DNA of 64,000 bases from an uncultured Chlorobiota bacterium (GCA_900696645.1 CAADGV010000040.1:1-64000), one strand, 5' to 3'. Counted from the first letter of the stretch, positions 18,081 to 26,187 are shown. The notes: generated by a model not told the origin, from the sequence alone. Numbers and translations: made by a program.

Positions 18081-18141
18081 AAGTTAGCGGATAACATCTG
18101 ACAAGGAATCGCCCAAAAGAGTGAAAGAGTAGCTAATCCTT
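18081..18141 (-). promoter_or_regulatory. Shared island promoter, copy B (OmpA operon)
   Basis: The element occupies 18141-18106 on the minus strand (AAGGATTAGCTACTC, TTTCACTCTTTT, GGGCGATT), and TAACTT (18086-18081) is the -10 box, with spacing one base shorter than in most copies. Predicted transcription start is near 18074. The element overlaps the last codons of the 18084-18701 reading frame. Confidence 0.7.
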
Positions 18142-18701
18142 TGCGGCGAGGAAAAAGCTACTCGAACTTTGCCGACCTGGCAATCCTCTCCGTTTTCCTT
18201 CTCTTCCATTTGAGACACCATCTTGTGCATTTGCGGCAATATCCACCCTTCATCTGCCGGTGCAAACCTGGCGCTGGTCAATGAGTTAAACCGGTTGTTA
18301 GAGTTCGAACCCGTCTTTCTTGTCGCTAAACCGATCTCGACTTCCAACAATCTGAGTTCACTCGGCGCAACCATGAGAGCTGAAAACACGTTGCCCACTG
18401 CCTCGCTACGGTCGAGAAGCATTTGAATGCGGTTGGCACGTTCATGCAGCTGTCCTGCCTGCATTTCGAGATCGTTCATGCGGGGTGCCAATACATTCAA
18501 CTGCTGACGCAGAATATCATTTTCTGCAGCGAGCGTATTTGCCGAATGAGCGCCCGTGGTACTGCTTCCAGATTGATTCATTTTGAGAAGACCAAAGAAC
18601 ATGATACTTCCGACGAGAACCCCACCTGTGAAAAGCTTTGCCATTCCCCACTTCACTGCCACGAATGAGTGAGATTTGTTCGAATAGAAATACAGCCGCA
18701 T
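18084..18701 (-). CDS. Membrane-anchored coiled-coil protein, resembles the N-terminal half of an M23 peptidase
   Basis: 205 residues: a short cytoplasmic start (MRLYFYSNKSHSFVAVKW), one membrane helix (about 22-40), then a coiled coil (about 57-98, ENDILRQQLNVLAPRMNDLE). This layout resembles the N terminus of M23 family endopeptidases in this phylum, but the catalytic LytM domain with its HxxxD and HxH motifs is missing. The last 20 codons run through the promoter element of the next operon, so the end may be a frame opened by truncation. Either a short divisome-type helper or a decayed peptidase. Confidence 0.5.
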   Translation of the reverse strand: MRLYFYSNKSHSFVAVKWGMAKLFTGGVLVGSIMFFGLLKMNQSGSSTTGAHSANTLAAENDILRQQLNVLAPRMNDLEMQAGQLHERANRIQMLLDRSEAVGNVFSALMVAPSELRLLEVEIGLATRKTGSNSNNRFNSLTSARFAPADEGWILPQMHKMVSQMEEKENGEDCQVGKVRVAFSSPQRISYSFTLLGDSLSDVIR

Positions 18702-18863
18702 AGTTTCCCCCTATCAAATGTCATCTGAAATATTCCGCTCGTCGCAACGAACGCCACATGGCAGATTAGTTCTGCTTACATGACTGAAAACAGGGAATCG
18801 TATCATGGGTTGCAGAGAGAGAATACAATTCATCGCAAAGACGTCAGGCACCCGCTTTTCACA

Positions 18864-19277
18864 CTACTCGAAGTCTAAGGATCGAGCCATGTCCTCCACC
18901 GTTTTGCGTTCGTCACCCCACACATTGGCCTTACGCATATCTTCCGTTGCTTGCTCTCGCGCATGCTGTTTGTAAGCAATATTGGTTGCTCCGACTGCTT
19001 TTTTTAGGGCGGGTAGATGTATTGAAGCAACCTCTTGAAGGGGGCAGTGCATCACAAGAAATTCCCCGTCTATGCCTGCCTCCTGCAATGGATTCAAGTC
19101 CTTCCATTCCCTTCCAAAGATATCCCTCCAAGCCAATGGAGGTGCTTGTGACAGTTGGAAATACACCTGATAAATGGTACTTGAACCAAGCGACGTCCGG
19201 GTCTTGTCCGTATTGAGACCCGCGATTCGTATCTCAAAGTCGGACTTTGTCAAGGTGTTCTTGCCAGTTTCGGACAT
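18864..19277 (-). CDS. Hypothetical protein, 137 aa
   Basis: The start at 19277 is chosen because GGAGACGATATG precedes it; the longer frame upstream reads through non-coding sequence. The product is soluble, with no signal peptide. It has a beta-rich first half (SDFEIRIAGLNTDKTR, IYQVYFQLSQ) and a helical end (ALKKAVGATNIAYKQHAREQ). The pattern PPLAWRDIFGREWKDLNP is distinctive, but I do not recognise a family. It sits between envelope genes and is probably co-transcribed with them. Confidence 0.65.
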   Translation of the reverse strand: MSETGKNTLTKSDFEIRIAGLNTDKTRTSLGSSTIYQVYFQLSQAPPLAWRDIFGREWKDLNPLQEAGIDGEFLVMHCPLQEVASIHLPALKKAVGATNIAYKQHAREQATEDMRKANVWGDERKTVEDMARSLDFE

Positions 19278-19326
19278 ATCGTCTCCATATGAATGAAACA
19301 ATAGCTGCGTGTATCGTGCACACTCT

Positions 19327-19359
19327 GTCTGCCCGAATCGCAACGGCAACCGGGCAGAC
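19327..19359 (-). terminator. Hairpin after the 19378 gene, weak terminator
   Basis: GTCTGCCCG (19327-19335) pairs with CGGGCAGAC (19351-19359). No T tract follows on the minus strand, so termination would be partial. Confidence 0.4.
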
Positions 19360-19377
19360 GCTGGTAAATACAGACCG

Positions 19378-19872
19378 CTAAAAGAAGTACCTTGCCCCGA
19401 TACCCGCATCCAGACCAAAGCCTGTTGATGATGTAAGTTGCAACGACGGAACAAGTTCAAGAAACAAATCGATTGGTGTATTGCGCGGCAGCCAAGCAAT
19501 ACCCAATACGCCTCGAACTGCCAGAGAGGCATCATACCCTGCACCGCTGTTCATGCGTCCGCCGAGACCGTAATACAATGGAAAGCGTTCCGATGCGTCG
19601 ATGACGTCAAACGCATGCCACAAGTAGTCCACGTGAAAATGGACACGGCTGCCACCACTGTAGTTCCCCTTGAATTTTCCGATCCTATCTCCGCCGATCG
19701 ACCAGCCGAGGGCAAAATCGAACGCGTTCACTCGTGAAGTCCATAACTTCGCACTGACTCCTGTCGGCTCGCCAATGATCACCCCAAGCCCGAAACCACG
19801 GTCTTGACCAACAGATCCCTGTACGGCGACGAATAACAACAATGCGACAATTGCATAAGAAAAACGTTTCAT
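19378..19872 (-). CDS. Small outer-membrane or periplasmic beta-barrel-like protein
   Basis: 164 residues from 19872, where AAAGG stands 7 nt before the ATG. The signal peptide ends GSVGQ. The mature part shows repeated glycine-rich strands (GFGLGVIIGEPTGVSAKLW, FDFALGWSIGG, VHFHVDYLWHAF, YGLGGRM, GLDAGIGARYFF) and ends in Phe, as outer-membrane barrels do. The EPTGVSAKLW motif recurs in uncharacterised Bacteroidota and Chlorobi proteins. It directly follows the glycine-zipper OmpA gene. Confidence 0.7.
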   Translation of the reverse strand: MKRFSYAIVALLLFVAVQGSVGQDRGFGLGVIIGEPTGVSAKLWTSRVNAFDFALGWSIGGDRIGKFKGNYSGGSRVHFHVDYLWHAFDVIDASERFPLYYGLGGRMNSGAGYDASLAVRGVLGIAWLPRNTPIDLFLELVPSLQLTSSTGFGLDAGIGARYFF

Positions 19873-19911
19873 GTGATTACCTTTCTTCATGTTCGTTGAA
19901 CCTTGGTTTAG

Positions 19912-20583
19912 TTAATTGAGCCTGCCGTTCTCAGCAGCATCCTTCATTTTCTCGTTCGCAAAGATGGCAATCTCGACACGCCTGTTTTGCTGACGCCCTG
20001 CCGCCGTTTCGTTCGAAGCGACAGGATTCAGTTCGCCCAGTCCCACAGTGGAAATCCTCGAGCCGGCCACACCCTGACCCTTGAGATGATTGGCAACAGA
20101 TTGCGCACGACGTTCCGACAATGCCTGGTTGTACTGGTCGCTTCCTTCATTGTCCGTGTCGCCTTCGACGAGTATGTCTGTATCCTGATATTTGTTCAGT
20201 ATTTTGGAGAGACTCTCGATGTTTGCCCGTGCCACAGGTTGAAGCTGGGATGAATTCGTTTCGAAGAGAATACCGGAGTCGAATGTAATCTTGATCCCCT
20301 CCCCGACTCTCTCGACTCTTGCGTTCGAAAGGTCTCGCTTCATCTCTTCCGCCCGCTTGTCCATATTATTACCGATAATGGCGCCTACGGTTCCACCCAC
20401 CGCCGCACCGATGATAGCGCCAAGCGCCGTGTTCCCGGCAACGTGTCCTATGACACCGCCAATAACCGCCCCACCACCTGCTCCGATCGCTCCACCCTTC
20501 ACTGCGTTGCTTGCTGCACACCCCATCATGATAACGGAGAGAGACAACAGCAGGGCGAAAATTCCGTGCCTATTTGCTTTCAT
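19912..20583 (-). CDS. Glycine-zipper lipoprotein with OmpA wall-binding domain
   Basis: 223 residues. The lipobox is MMGCAAS. A glycine-zipper membrane segment follows (about 27-72: GGAIGAGGGAVIGGVIG and GAIIGAAVGGTVGAIIG). The OmpA domain is at about 100-210 (ITFDSGILFETNSSQLQ, LVEGDTDNEGSDQYNQ, NRRVEIAIF). This is the YiaD type of outer-membrane lipoprotein, tying membrane to wall. In the usual NNRRVE motif the first Asn is Gln here (QQNRRVE). The start at 20583 gives the lipoprotein signal; the longer frame does not. Confidence 0.9.
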   Translation of the reverse strand: MKANRHGIFALLLSLSVIMMGCAASNAVKGGAIGAGGGAVIGGVIGHVAGNTALGAIIGAAVGGTVGAIIGNNMDKRAEEMKRDLSNARVERVGEGIKITFDSGILFETNSSQLQPVARANIESLSKILNKYQDTDILVEGDTDNEGSDQYNQALSERRAQSVANHLKGQGVAGSRISTVGLGELNPVASNETAAGRQQNRRVEIAIFANEKMKDAAENGRLN

Positions 20584-20993
20584 AGCGTTTCTCTTTTCTG
20601 TACAAGTGAATAGTAAACTGATACATCTCTCTGTCGCTTCTGCGACTCCAGCTGACCTTGACCGACACATCAACGGATGTGGTCACGCTACTGTTTTCCT
20701 CCCTATAGCCTGTCCGCCAGGCTTGTTTTCGCCTGTTTGAGGTTCAGAATGCTGTTTCCGATCGGAGGCCAGCGACTCCGTATTCGCACATGATTCCGCG
20801 TCGCGGATTTGTCTGCATGATTGAATCCAACACACTCCCCAGTTCTCCGGTTCTTCCTTAGCCAACTGAATGGCCGGCGAACTTCCTCTGTGCCCGTTAT
20901 TGTGAAACTCACTTTTCCGCATAGTTGAGCCCTGTGTTTTCGTGCGACAATTTCCTCTCTTACGCGATGAAAAGAGAGGACTTCTTTACCGGC
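20584..20993. other. Intergenic region, 410 nt, no gene seen
   Basis: Lies between the 20994 membrane protein and the glycine-zipper OmpA gene, both on the minus strand. It should contain the promoter of the latter, but no good match to the shared island element or to standard boxes was found. Frames present have no ribosome site. Confidence 0.4.
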
Positions 20994-21143
20994 CTACAAT
21001 ACCTTTTTGCCGCTGATGACCTGAAAAAGAACAACAACAATTGCAATCACCAGAAGCGCGTGAATGAGTCCTCCCATGGTGTAGGATGTAACCAAACCCA
21101 ACAACCAGAGGACCAACAAGATTACCGCTATAGTGAACAGCAT
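20994..21143 (-). CDS. Lmo0937 family small membrane protein
   Basis: 49 residues, two membrane helices: MLFTIAVILLVLWLLGLV, then TSYTMGGLIH, then LLVIAIVVVLFQVI and a basic tail SGKKVL. This is the diagnostic layout of the Lmo0937 family (function unknown, often stress-linked). An ATG 9 nt upstream is possible, but the second ATG fits the family and has AAAGG 9 nt before it. It is headed by promoter copy C with a leader of about 65 nt. Confidence 0.88.
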   Translation of the reverse strand: MLFTIAVILLVLWLLGLVTSYTMGGLIHALLVIAIVVVLFQVISGKKVL

Positions 21144-21215
21144 GGTGAACATCCTTTCCTTTAATGAACGATTGAAACCACTGCCATTTTACCGATGTCG
21201 TCAATCGCTTAACAT

Positions 21216-21277
21216 AGTGTAGCCACGATAGCCCTGAAATCCAATCGACCGAAGGGTTGAAAGAGTAGCTAATCCTT
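21216..21277 (-). promoter_or_regulatory. Shared island promoter, copy C (Lmo0937 protein)
   Basis: The element spans 21277-21242 (AAGGATTAGCTACTC, TTTCAACCCTTC, GGTCGATT) and the -10 box TACACT is at 21221-21216. Predicted transcription start is near 21209. It lies right after the terminator of the expansin gene, so it must start a new transcript. Confidence 0.75.
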
Positions 21278-21310
21278 TTGGCGTCCTTCAACTCATTCAA
21301 CGTTGTCAAA

Positions 21311-21348
21311 CAAAAAGGCCTGTGCTTTCCCACCGAAGCACAGGCCTT
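21311..21348 (-). terminator. Rho-independent terminator of the expansin gene
   Basis: AAGGCCTGTGCTT pairs perfectly with AAGCACAGGCCTT across an 8-nt loop. On the minus strand the hairpin is followed by TTTGTTTG after the stem's own TT. It lies 38 nt beyond the stop at 21387. Confidence 0.88.
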
Positions 21349-21386
21349 ACCGACTTTACGCAACTTACGCGGAGTATGAAAACGAA

Positions 21387-22727
21387 CTATTGCATAATCA
21401 TCAACTTCCTTGTCTGGACAAAACTCCCGGCTTGAAGGCGGTAGAAGTAGACTCCGCTTGCGAGACTCCCTCCATCGAACTTCTCCGAATAGAAACCTGC
21501 CGTCTGCACTTTATCTACAAGAAGAGCCACACGATGTCCAAGCAAGTTGTAGACCTCAAGCCTCACCGTGATCTGTTTCGGTATGGCGTAAGCGATGGTT
21601 GTCACAGGATTAAACGGGTTGGGATAATTTTGGTCAAGGGAAAATGCGGTCGGAGTTCTGTTTCCGCTCACAGTGGTGTTCGCCTCAACGCGGATTCCGT
21701 CACTGTAATGTACTGACCCATTGAGGTCAATTTGTTTCAACCGATAGTACCGCTCGCCGGGAGTTGCAGCAGAGTCTATCCACGAGTAGTGCCGCGGTTC
21801 ATTGGTCGTACCGTGACCCGGAATGAAACTGTTCGGTATTGTTCGATACTGTGAGGTTAACGTGCCGGACTTCTGAACTTCGAAGCCATAGTTGCTGATT
21901 TCACTTAGTGTGGTCCAGTTGAGTCGAACCTTCTGTTGATCCAGCATCGTACCGGTAAAGTTCCCGAGTTGAATCGGCAGCGGATCGTCGCACGGGGGAA
22001 ACTGCGCTTGCCCGGGTACGCTGCCGTTCTCGATGTGTGGAATTCCGGAATCAATTAACACATGGCTGTAGATGTCGGTGACGCGGAAGGTGTAAGGGCC
22101 GGGACCCATACCGGCAGGTTCCACGAAATAATTGTACATGAGCCTCTGCACTGATTGGTATGTACCGCCGGAAGTCAGATATTCCAGACTGAGGATGGGA
22201 TGGCGATGATTCCGGATCTGTACGGCTGTCCACCACTGGTTGCTCCCATCTTTGAAGTGATATTGAATGGGACCCGTTACCTCACACTGAATAACCCGCC
22301 AGGTAATGGGGACTCGTCCGAGTGATGTATCTGCGATCATTGAGAACGCTAACGGGCTGAGATCAATATCGCCCTGCGGACATTCCGGACACAGATCGAC
22401 GATACGGATAACAATCGTTCCATTCGGCCCGGTTAGACTCACGCATTCGCCGCACACCTGAGAATTCGCATAGTCGACGCCATTCATCGCACCTACCATC
22501 AGGTTGTTTGGTGTGGGGTCGAACAGGCAGGCCCCGCCGCCGCTGGCAAACGTATAAAACGTTGCTTCGCCGCTGTGGAAAACAGGAATAGTCGGACATT
22601 GAGCACTTGCTATTCCGGCTTGCAAAATCCCAATACAAAAAAAGATCGTGAGAAGCCGGATGGGAGAAGCCTGCCTTCCCTGTCCTGCTTTTTGCTTCCA
22701 TTGGCTCTTTGTTTGGTTATGGTTCAT
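21387..22727 (-). CDS. Expansin-like cellulose-loosening protein with type IX sorting domain
   Basis: 446 residues. The N-terminal signal region ends ASAQC. The double-psi barrel domain (about 48-145) has GEATFYTFASGGGACLF, VCGECVSLTGPNG and RIVDLCPECPQGDIDLSPLAF, keeping both Asp residues essential in bacterial expansin EXLX1. The second, cellulose-binding domain (about 150-240) has GSNQWWTAVQIRNHRHP and LMYNYFVEP, with the Trp-Trp and Tyr of the flat binding face. Then a linker and a sorting domain with QNYPNPFNPVTTIAY. It should be secreted through the outer membrane and loosen plant or algal cell walls without hydrolysis. Promoter copy D heads it. Confidence 0.9.
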   Translation of the reverse strand: MNHNQTKSQWKQKAGQGRQASPIRLLTIFFCIGILQAGIASAQCPTIPVFHSGEATFYTFASGGGACLFDPTPNNLMVGAMNGVDYANSQVCGECVSLTGPNGTIVIRIVDLCPECPQGDIDLSPLAFSMIADTSLGRVPITWRVIQCEVTGPIQYHFKDGSNQWWTAVQIRNHRHPILSLEYLTSGGTYQSVQRLMYNYFVEPAGMGPGPYTFRVTDIYSHVLIDSGIPHIENGSVPGQAQFPPCDDPLPIQLGNFTGTMLDQQKVRLNWTTLSEISNYGFEVQKSGTLTSQYRTIPNSFIPGHGTTNEPRHYSWIDSAATPGERYYRLKQIDLNGSVHYSDGIRVEANTTVSGNRTPTAFSLDQNYPNPFNPVTTIAYAIPKQITVRLEVYNLLGHRVALLVDKVQTAGFYSEKFDGGSLASGVYFYRLQAGSFVQTRKLMIMQ

Positions 22728-22829
22728 CCTGTACTCTTCTTTCGTCCCGATTTTTGATCAGTCGACATTTTAGAATCCAATTCCTCGTAAACATATGCAA
22801 AATTGACATGCGGATACAAATTGCAAGAG

Positions 22830-22891
22830 AGTTTACCAATAATTTTGGCAGAAGGAAATCAGTCGGAGGGATGAAAGAGTAGTTAATCCTT
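22830..22891 (-). promoter_or_regulatory. Shared island promoter, copy D (expansin)
   Basis: The element spans 22891-22856 (AAGGATTAACTACTC, TTTCATCCCTCC, GACTGATT) and TAAACT (22835-22830) is the -10 box. Predicted transcription start is near 22823, giving a leader of about 96 nt. Confidence 0.72.
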
Positions 22892-22899
22892 TTGCTTTT

Positions 22900-22942
22900 G
22901 TGAACAACAAAGCCGGTGTTTCCCACCAGGAGCACCGGCCTT
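22900..22942 (-). terminator. Terminator of the DUF932-aldo/keto reductase operon
   Basis: GCCGGTG (22912-22918) pairs with CACCGGC (22933-22939). On the minus strand the hairpin is followed by TTTGTTGTT. It sits between the reductase stop (22988) and promoter copy D. Confidence 0.7.
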
Positions 22943-22987
22943 GCCGCTTGAATGTCAGAATCAAGCTCGTATCATTTTATGTTTGTA

Positions 22988-23929
22988 CTAAATCTGAACA
23001 GCCTCACTCGCTTTATCCAGCGCCCTCACTTCGCCATCCGATAAGCGCCAACCATGTGAGCCGAGATTCTCCCGCGCTTGCTTCACGTTTTTTGCTCCGG
23101 GAATAGGTACTGCGCCCTTGCACATTGTCCAGTTCAGCGCCACCTGCGCCGGTGATTTGCCATCGTGTGCATGGCCGATCTCTTTCATTAACCCAAGGAG
23201 TGGCTTTGTCTTTATCAGGAAATCATGGTCGTACTTCCTGCCCCGAAGGCCCGGCGGGGGATGTGTGGGCGTAAACTTTCCGCCTAACATGCCTTGGCAA
23301 AGAGGGCTATGCGCGATAATTGTTACATCAAGTTCACGGCACAGATCAGCCATGCCGTTCCTTTGCGGCATGGAATGGAGCAAATTGTATGGAATCTGGT
23401 TGGAAGCGAGCGGTACGCCGCGTGCAGCTAAGATCGCATGCGCACGCTTCGTTTCTTCCACGGAAAAATTGGACACACCAACTGCGCGGGTAAGTCCTGC
23501 TTCAACTGCATCTGCCAGAGCATGCATCCAGGTTTCGATCGGGATGAAATCCCCCGGCCAATGTATTTGATAGAGATCTACATGCGAAAGACCCAATCGA
23601 CGGAGGCTCCTGCGGAGTGCGGCGACCAACTGGCTGCGCAAGATTCGCAATCTGCTTGGAACAAACTTCGTGGCAATGATAACTTGCTTTCTCGTGCTCG
23701 TCTCAGAAACGAATCGTCCTATGATACTTTCTGATTTTCCTTCGGCATACGCTTCGGCTGTGTCAATAAAGTTGATGCCTGATTCCAGAGAAGCATTGTA
23801 CGACTGCATAAGATCTTCATCGTCGTATGATTCACCGTAGTCCCACACCGAAGTATCTCCCCACGCCCACGTTCCCAGTCCAAGAGGACTAACGTAGACA
23901 TCCGATTTGCCTAATCGTATTCTCTCCAT
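22988..23929 (-). CDS. Aldo/keto reductase
   Basis: About 313 residues from 23929 (AGAGGGGATATGGAG); the 23977 start is less likely. The family signature is present: RLGKSDVYVSPLGLGTWAWGD, INFIDTAEAYAEGKSE (catalytic Asp and Tyr), VIIATKFVP (Lys), VDLYQIHWPG (His) and the cofactor end VPIPGAKNVKQARENLG. It reduces aldehydes or ketones with NADPH in the cytoplasm; such enzymes often detoxify carbonyls under oxidative stress. It follows the DUF932 gene after 47 nt and shares promoter copy H. Confidence 0.9.
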   Translation of the reverse strand: MERIRLGKSDVYVSPLGLGTWAWGDTSVWDYGESYDDEDLMQSYNASLESGINFIDTAEAYAEGKSESIIGRFVSETSTRKQVIIATKFVPSRLRILRSQLVAALRRSLRRLGLSHVDLYQIHWPGDFIPIETWMHALADAVEAGLTRAVGVSNFSVEETKRAHAILAARGVPLASNQIPYNLLHSMPQRNGMADLCRELDVTIIAHSPLCQGMLGGKFTPTHPPPGLRGRKYDHDFLIKTKPLLGLMKEIGHAHDGKSPAQVALNWTMCKGAVPIPGAKNVKQARENLGSHGWRLSDGEVRALDKASEAVQI

Positions 23930-23976
23930 ATCCCCTCTAATAATTTTGATTTTCAAGAACGATTCAAAACGCGGCA

Positions 23977-25089
23977 CTATGCGTGCAGCATTTCTTCAGC
24001 CAGATTAAACGCTTTCATTTTCAATTGCTCACCACGGCCAAACCAAATGGAATTCAAGCGCGTCGCCGAATCCCCGTCCGACATGATGTGGTCCGTATAT
24101 TCAGTTACGCTGTTGAAGGCCCCCCACAATGTTCCGCGTGCGAGATATGCACCCTGCCCGGAGTCATGAAGCCGGAGCACGCTATTTCGGATTGCTTCGG
24201 TTCGTGCGGTGTTTTCCGCTTCTTCATTGTCGGGAACCAACGCTTGTACGTACTTCCGCAATTGGTGCTCGGATATCCTCTTTGCCGCCATGCGGTTGAA
24301 CATGACATCGAGCTGCTCGAATACAGAGCTCGACATTCCGAATGCTGTCAATGCTTGTTCCAGGTGTTCCGCCGTGTTCAGCGTATGACTGATGCAAAGT
24401 TCCCCCGCCCCTTGCAATGCAGAGGTCAACGTATTGTTGCAGACGACACGGATTGGAGTAACTCTCACCCGAACCTGCGGACTGCCGTCGTGACTATTTG
24501 TAAGGAGAAGATATTTATTAACGATGTCATTGCCGTTTACCTTAATGAAGCCCGGCAGTTTGGCGAGAATCCACACACACTCACCCCGACCGAAAACTCC
24601 GGCAGTGTCGTACACCGCCTCTTGTTCTTTCACCAACGTGTCAAAGAATACAAAGGCATCCCTGTTGTGAATCGGTTGATAGCTTTCCCTGACAATGCCC
24701 AGAACATCCCCGGTATCTGTTCGCATCGTTGCATACGCATCCTGCTGCAAACCCGTATCCAACTTGAGTGGATTCTTTACGACGGTGTAATCCAACAAGG
24801 CCGTCTGTATTGCATCGCGTGAAGTCATAGGGTGATTCAACTCGATTCCTACATTCTGCCACGGCGGCGGCCCAGTATCAGGATATGGGGAGGAAGTTCG
24901 CGGAACACGCAGGCGTAGTCGGCGCAAAGTTGTTTCCGTCACTGTGGAATGAAACGATGAATGGCCCTCGGCAACAATATTGAAAAGGGGAACGTACTCT
25001 CCTGACAATGTCTCCTGCCACCCAAGAAAAGCCGCATCCGAATCTGTACCCGGGGGATGCCTATGTTCTGTTCTCATCTCTGTACGCAT
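23977..25089 (-). CDS. DUF932 domain protein (phage/plasmid-related family)
   Basis: 370 residues, soluble. Family signs: an N-terminal region with WQNVGIELNHPMTSRDAIQ, YATMRTDTGDVLGIVRESYQPIHNRDAF, FGRGECVWILAKLPGFIKV, YLLLTNSHDGSPQVRVRVTPIRVVCNNTL, and a C-terminal part ending in WFGRGEQLKMKAFNLAEEML. DUF932 proteins are common on phages and plasmids and their biochemical role is unknown. No other phage gene is nearby. It is headed by promoter copy H and followed by the aldo/keto reductase, so it appears to be recruited into the island regulon. Confidence 0.85.
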   Translation of the reverse strand: MRTEMRTEHRHPPGTDSDAAFLGWQETLSGEYVPLFNIVAEGHSSFHSTVTETTLRRLRLRVPRTSSPYPDTGPPPWQNVGIELNHPMTSRDAIQTALLDYTVVKNPLKLDTGLQQDAYATMRTDTGDVLGIVRESYQPIHNRDAFVFFDTLVKEQEAVYDTAGVFGRGECVWILAKLPGFIKVNGNDIVNKYLLLTNSHDGSPQVRVRVTPIRVVCNNTLTSALQGAGELCISHTLNTAEHLEQALTAFGMSSSVFEQLDVMFNRMAAKRISEHQLRKYVQALVPDNEEAENTARTEAIRNSVLRLHDSGQGAYLARGTLWGAFNSVTEYTDHIMSDGDSATRLNSIWFGRGEQLKMKAFNLAEEMLHA

Positions 25090-25200
25090 TCTAGGCTGTT
25101 GGTTTAGCTACTTGCTTTTCCCCTGACCGCCACAAGCAGGTGAGAAAACACCTGTTCTGACGCATGAAACGGCAGATTTCCACATATACTCTGTGTGTAC

Positions 25201-25261
25201 ATAATACCACAAAATGCGATACAGCAAATCCATCTAAAGATTGAAAAAGGAGTTAGACCTC
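25201..25261 (-). promoter_or_regulatory. Shared island promoter, copy H (DUF932 operon), divergent version
   Basis: A weaker match: GAGGTCTAACTCC, then TTTTTCAATCTTT, then GATGGATT on the minus strand (25261-25226). The -10 box is TATTAT at 25206-25201, the best sigma70-type hexamer of the set, with spacing one base shorter. Predicted transcription start is near 25194. Confidence 0.55.
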
Positions 25262-25323
25262 TTCTGCATCGTGCTGTTCATATGAGGGATGCAGAAACAG
25301 GCAGTTTGTGGGGTTCAACCGAT

Positions 25324-25470
25324 TCATCGACCGATAGACCCGTCACAGAACTCGGTTCGTGTTCTGGTGGAATGCACATCCGCCTGTCGCGCCTCAACTA
25401 TGAACATCACAGAAAAGACCACGACAAACAGCAGGATGAGCAGTGTGTTTCTGTCAACCGCACGCCTCAT
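25324..25470 (-). CDS. Small single-pass membrane protein, 48 aa
   Basis: A strong ribosome site (AGGAGGATATCTATG) starts a frame MRRAVDRNTL followed by one hydrophobic segment LILLFVVVFSVMFIV and a charged tail with many Arg and Thr residues (TRTRTEFCDG). Topology would be N-in. No family is recognised. It lies 32 nt after the 25503 gene and is probably the last gene of the operon that starts with the CsbD-like gene. Confidence 0.55.
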   Translation of the reverse strand: MRRAVDRNTLLILLFVVVFSVMFIVEARQADVHSTRTRTEFCDGSIGR

Positions 25471-25502
25471 AGATATCCTCCTCTTGGAGCATTATATTCT
25501 CA

Positions 25503-25724
25503 TCAGGCAGTCAGAAGTTTCTTCCTGCCAAGAATGAGGATAACGCCTCCAACAGCCATGACTCCGATTCCGACGTATGGTTGCCAGTTGACTGTGTGAG
25601 GCTTGTCTACAGTGATCTCGAGTTCTCCCAAGTCCACAATTTTTTCTCTCGTCATATAGGTGATACCTGTATAGAGGGTCATTACAAAACCCACGATGAG
25701 GATGACGATGCCGACTGTTTTCAT
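25503..25724 (-). CDS. Small two-helix membrane protein
   Basis: 73 residues; start at 25724 by AAGGAACAATATC then ATG. Two membrane helices (about 3-23 and 51-66) flank a polar loop REKIVDLGELEITVDKPHTVNW. The C terminus is LGRKKLLTA. It resembles DUF3185-type small membrane proteins, but I am not certain. Co-directional with the lipoprotein gene 35 nt upstream. Confidence 0.65.
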   Translation of the reverse strand: MKTVGIVILIVGFVMTLYTGITYMTREKIVDLGELEITVDKPHTVNWQPYVGIGVMAVGGVILILGRKKLLTA

Positions 25725-25759
25725 GATATTGTTCCTTTCGTTGATATGTGCCGATCTCA

Positions 25760-26104
25760 TTATTTACCTTGTGCATCCACTCTCAGTGTCGGAGGGTCTC
25801 CACCCAGAACAATAATCATGTAGTCGTTATTGTTTGAAGCGTTGAACGCAGCCGTAGGAGAAACCGACTCATTCTGAATGACTGCTGTGACAACAATACT
25901 TCCCTCGGTGATAGCTTGAAGGTTACTCATCGTTCCGGGTTCGACATCGTTATGATTGATGGTGTTCCCATTCGCCTGCTTGATTTGTACATTGGCTTTT
26001 GTGGTCCGTTGGTTGGCCACCCGGACGCCGGGCGGATCATCTGAGCATCCAATGACGGATGAAAGGATAATCAGTGCAGCAACAGTTGTTAAGATGCTTT
26101 TCAT
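25760..26104 (-). CDS. Small lipoprotein, unknown function
   Basis: 114 residues with a lipobox SVIGC (Cys about 20). The mature part is beta-rich (GVRVANQRTTKANVQIKQANG, GSIVVTAVIQNESVSP, YMIIVLGGDPPTLRVDAQ) and short, like a single beta-sandwich. It has no known domain. It follows the response regulator gene by 83 nt on the same strand, and probably belongs to the operon headed by promoter copy E. Confidence 0.7.
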   Translation of the reverse strand: MKSILTTVAALIILSSVIGCSDDPPGVRVANQRTTKANVQIKQANGNTINHNDVEPGTMSNLQAITEGSIVVTAVIQNESVSPTAAFNASNNNDYMIIVLGGDPPTLRVDAQGK

Positions 26105-26187
26105 TTTTTCCTCTCTTATGTATCGATAATCCTCAATACCTCGAGCTTCCAGAAAAAACTATTTCCTTGCCGTAAGAAGTAGAGTGC

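Noticed and set aside
20960..20990. GATGAAAAGAGAGG stretch resembling the shared element upstream of the glycine-zipper OmpA gene
   Set aside because: Needs an inserted base, lacks a -10 hexamer at the right spacing and would lie about 380 nt from the gene.
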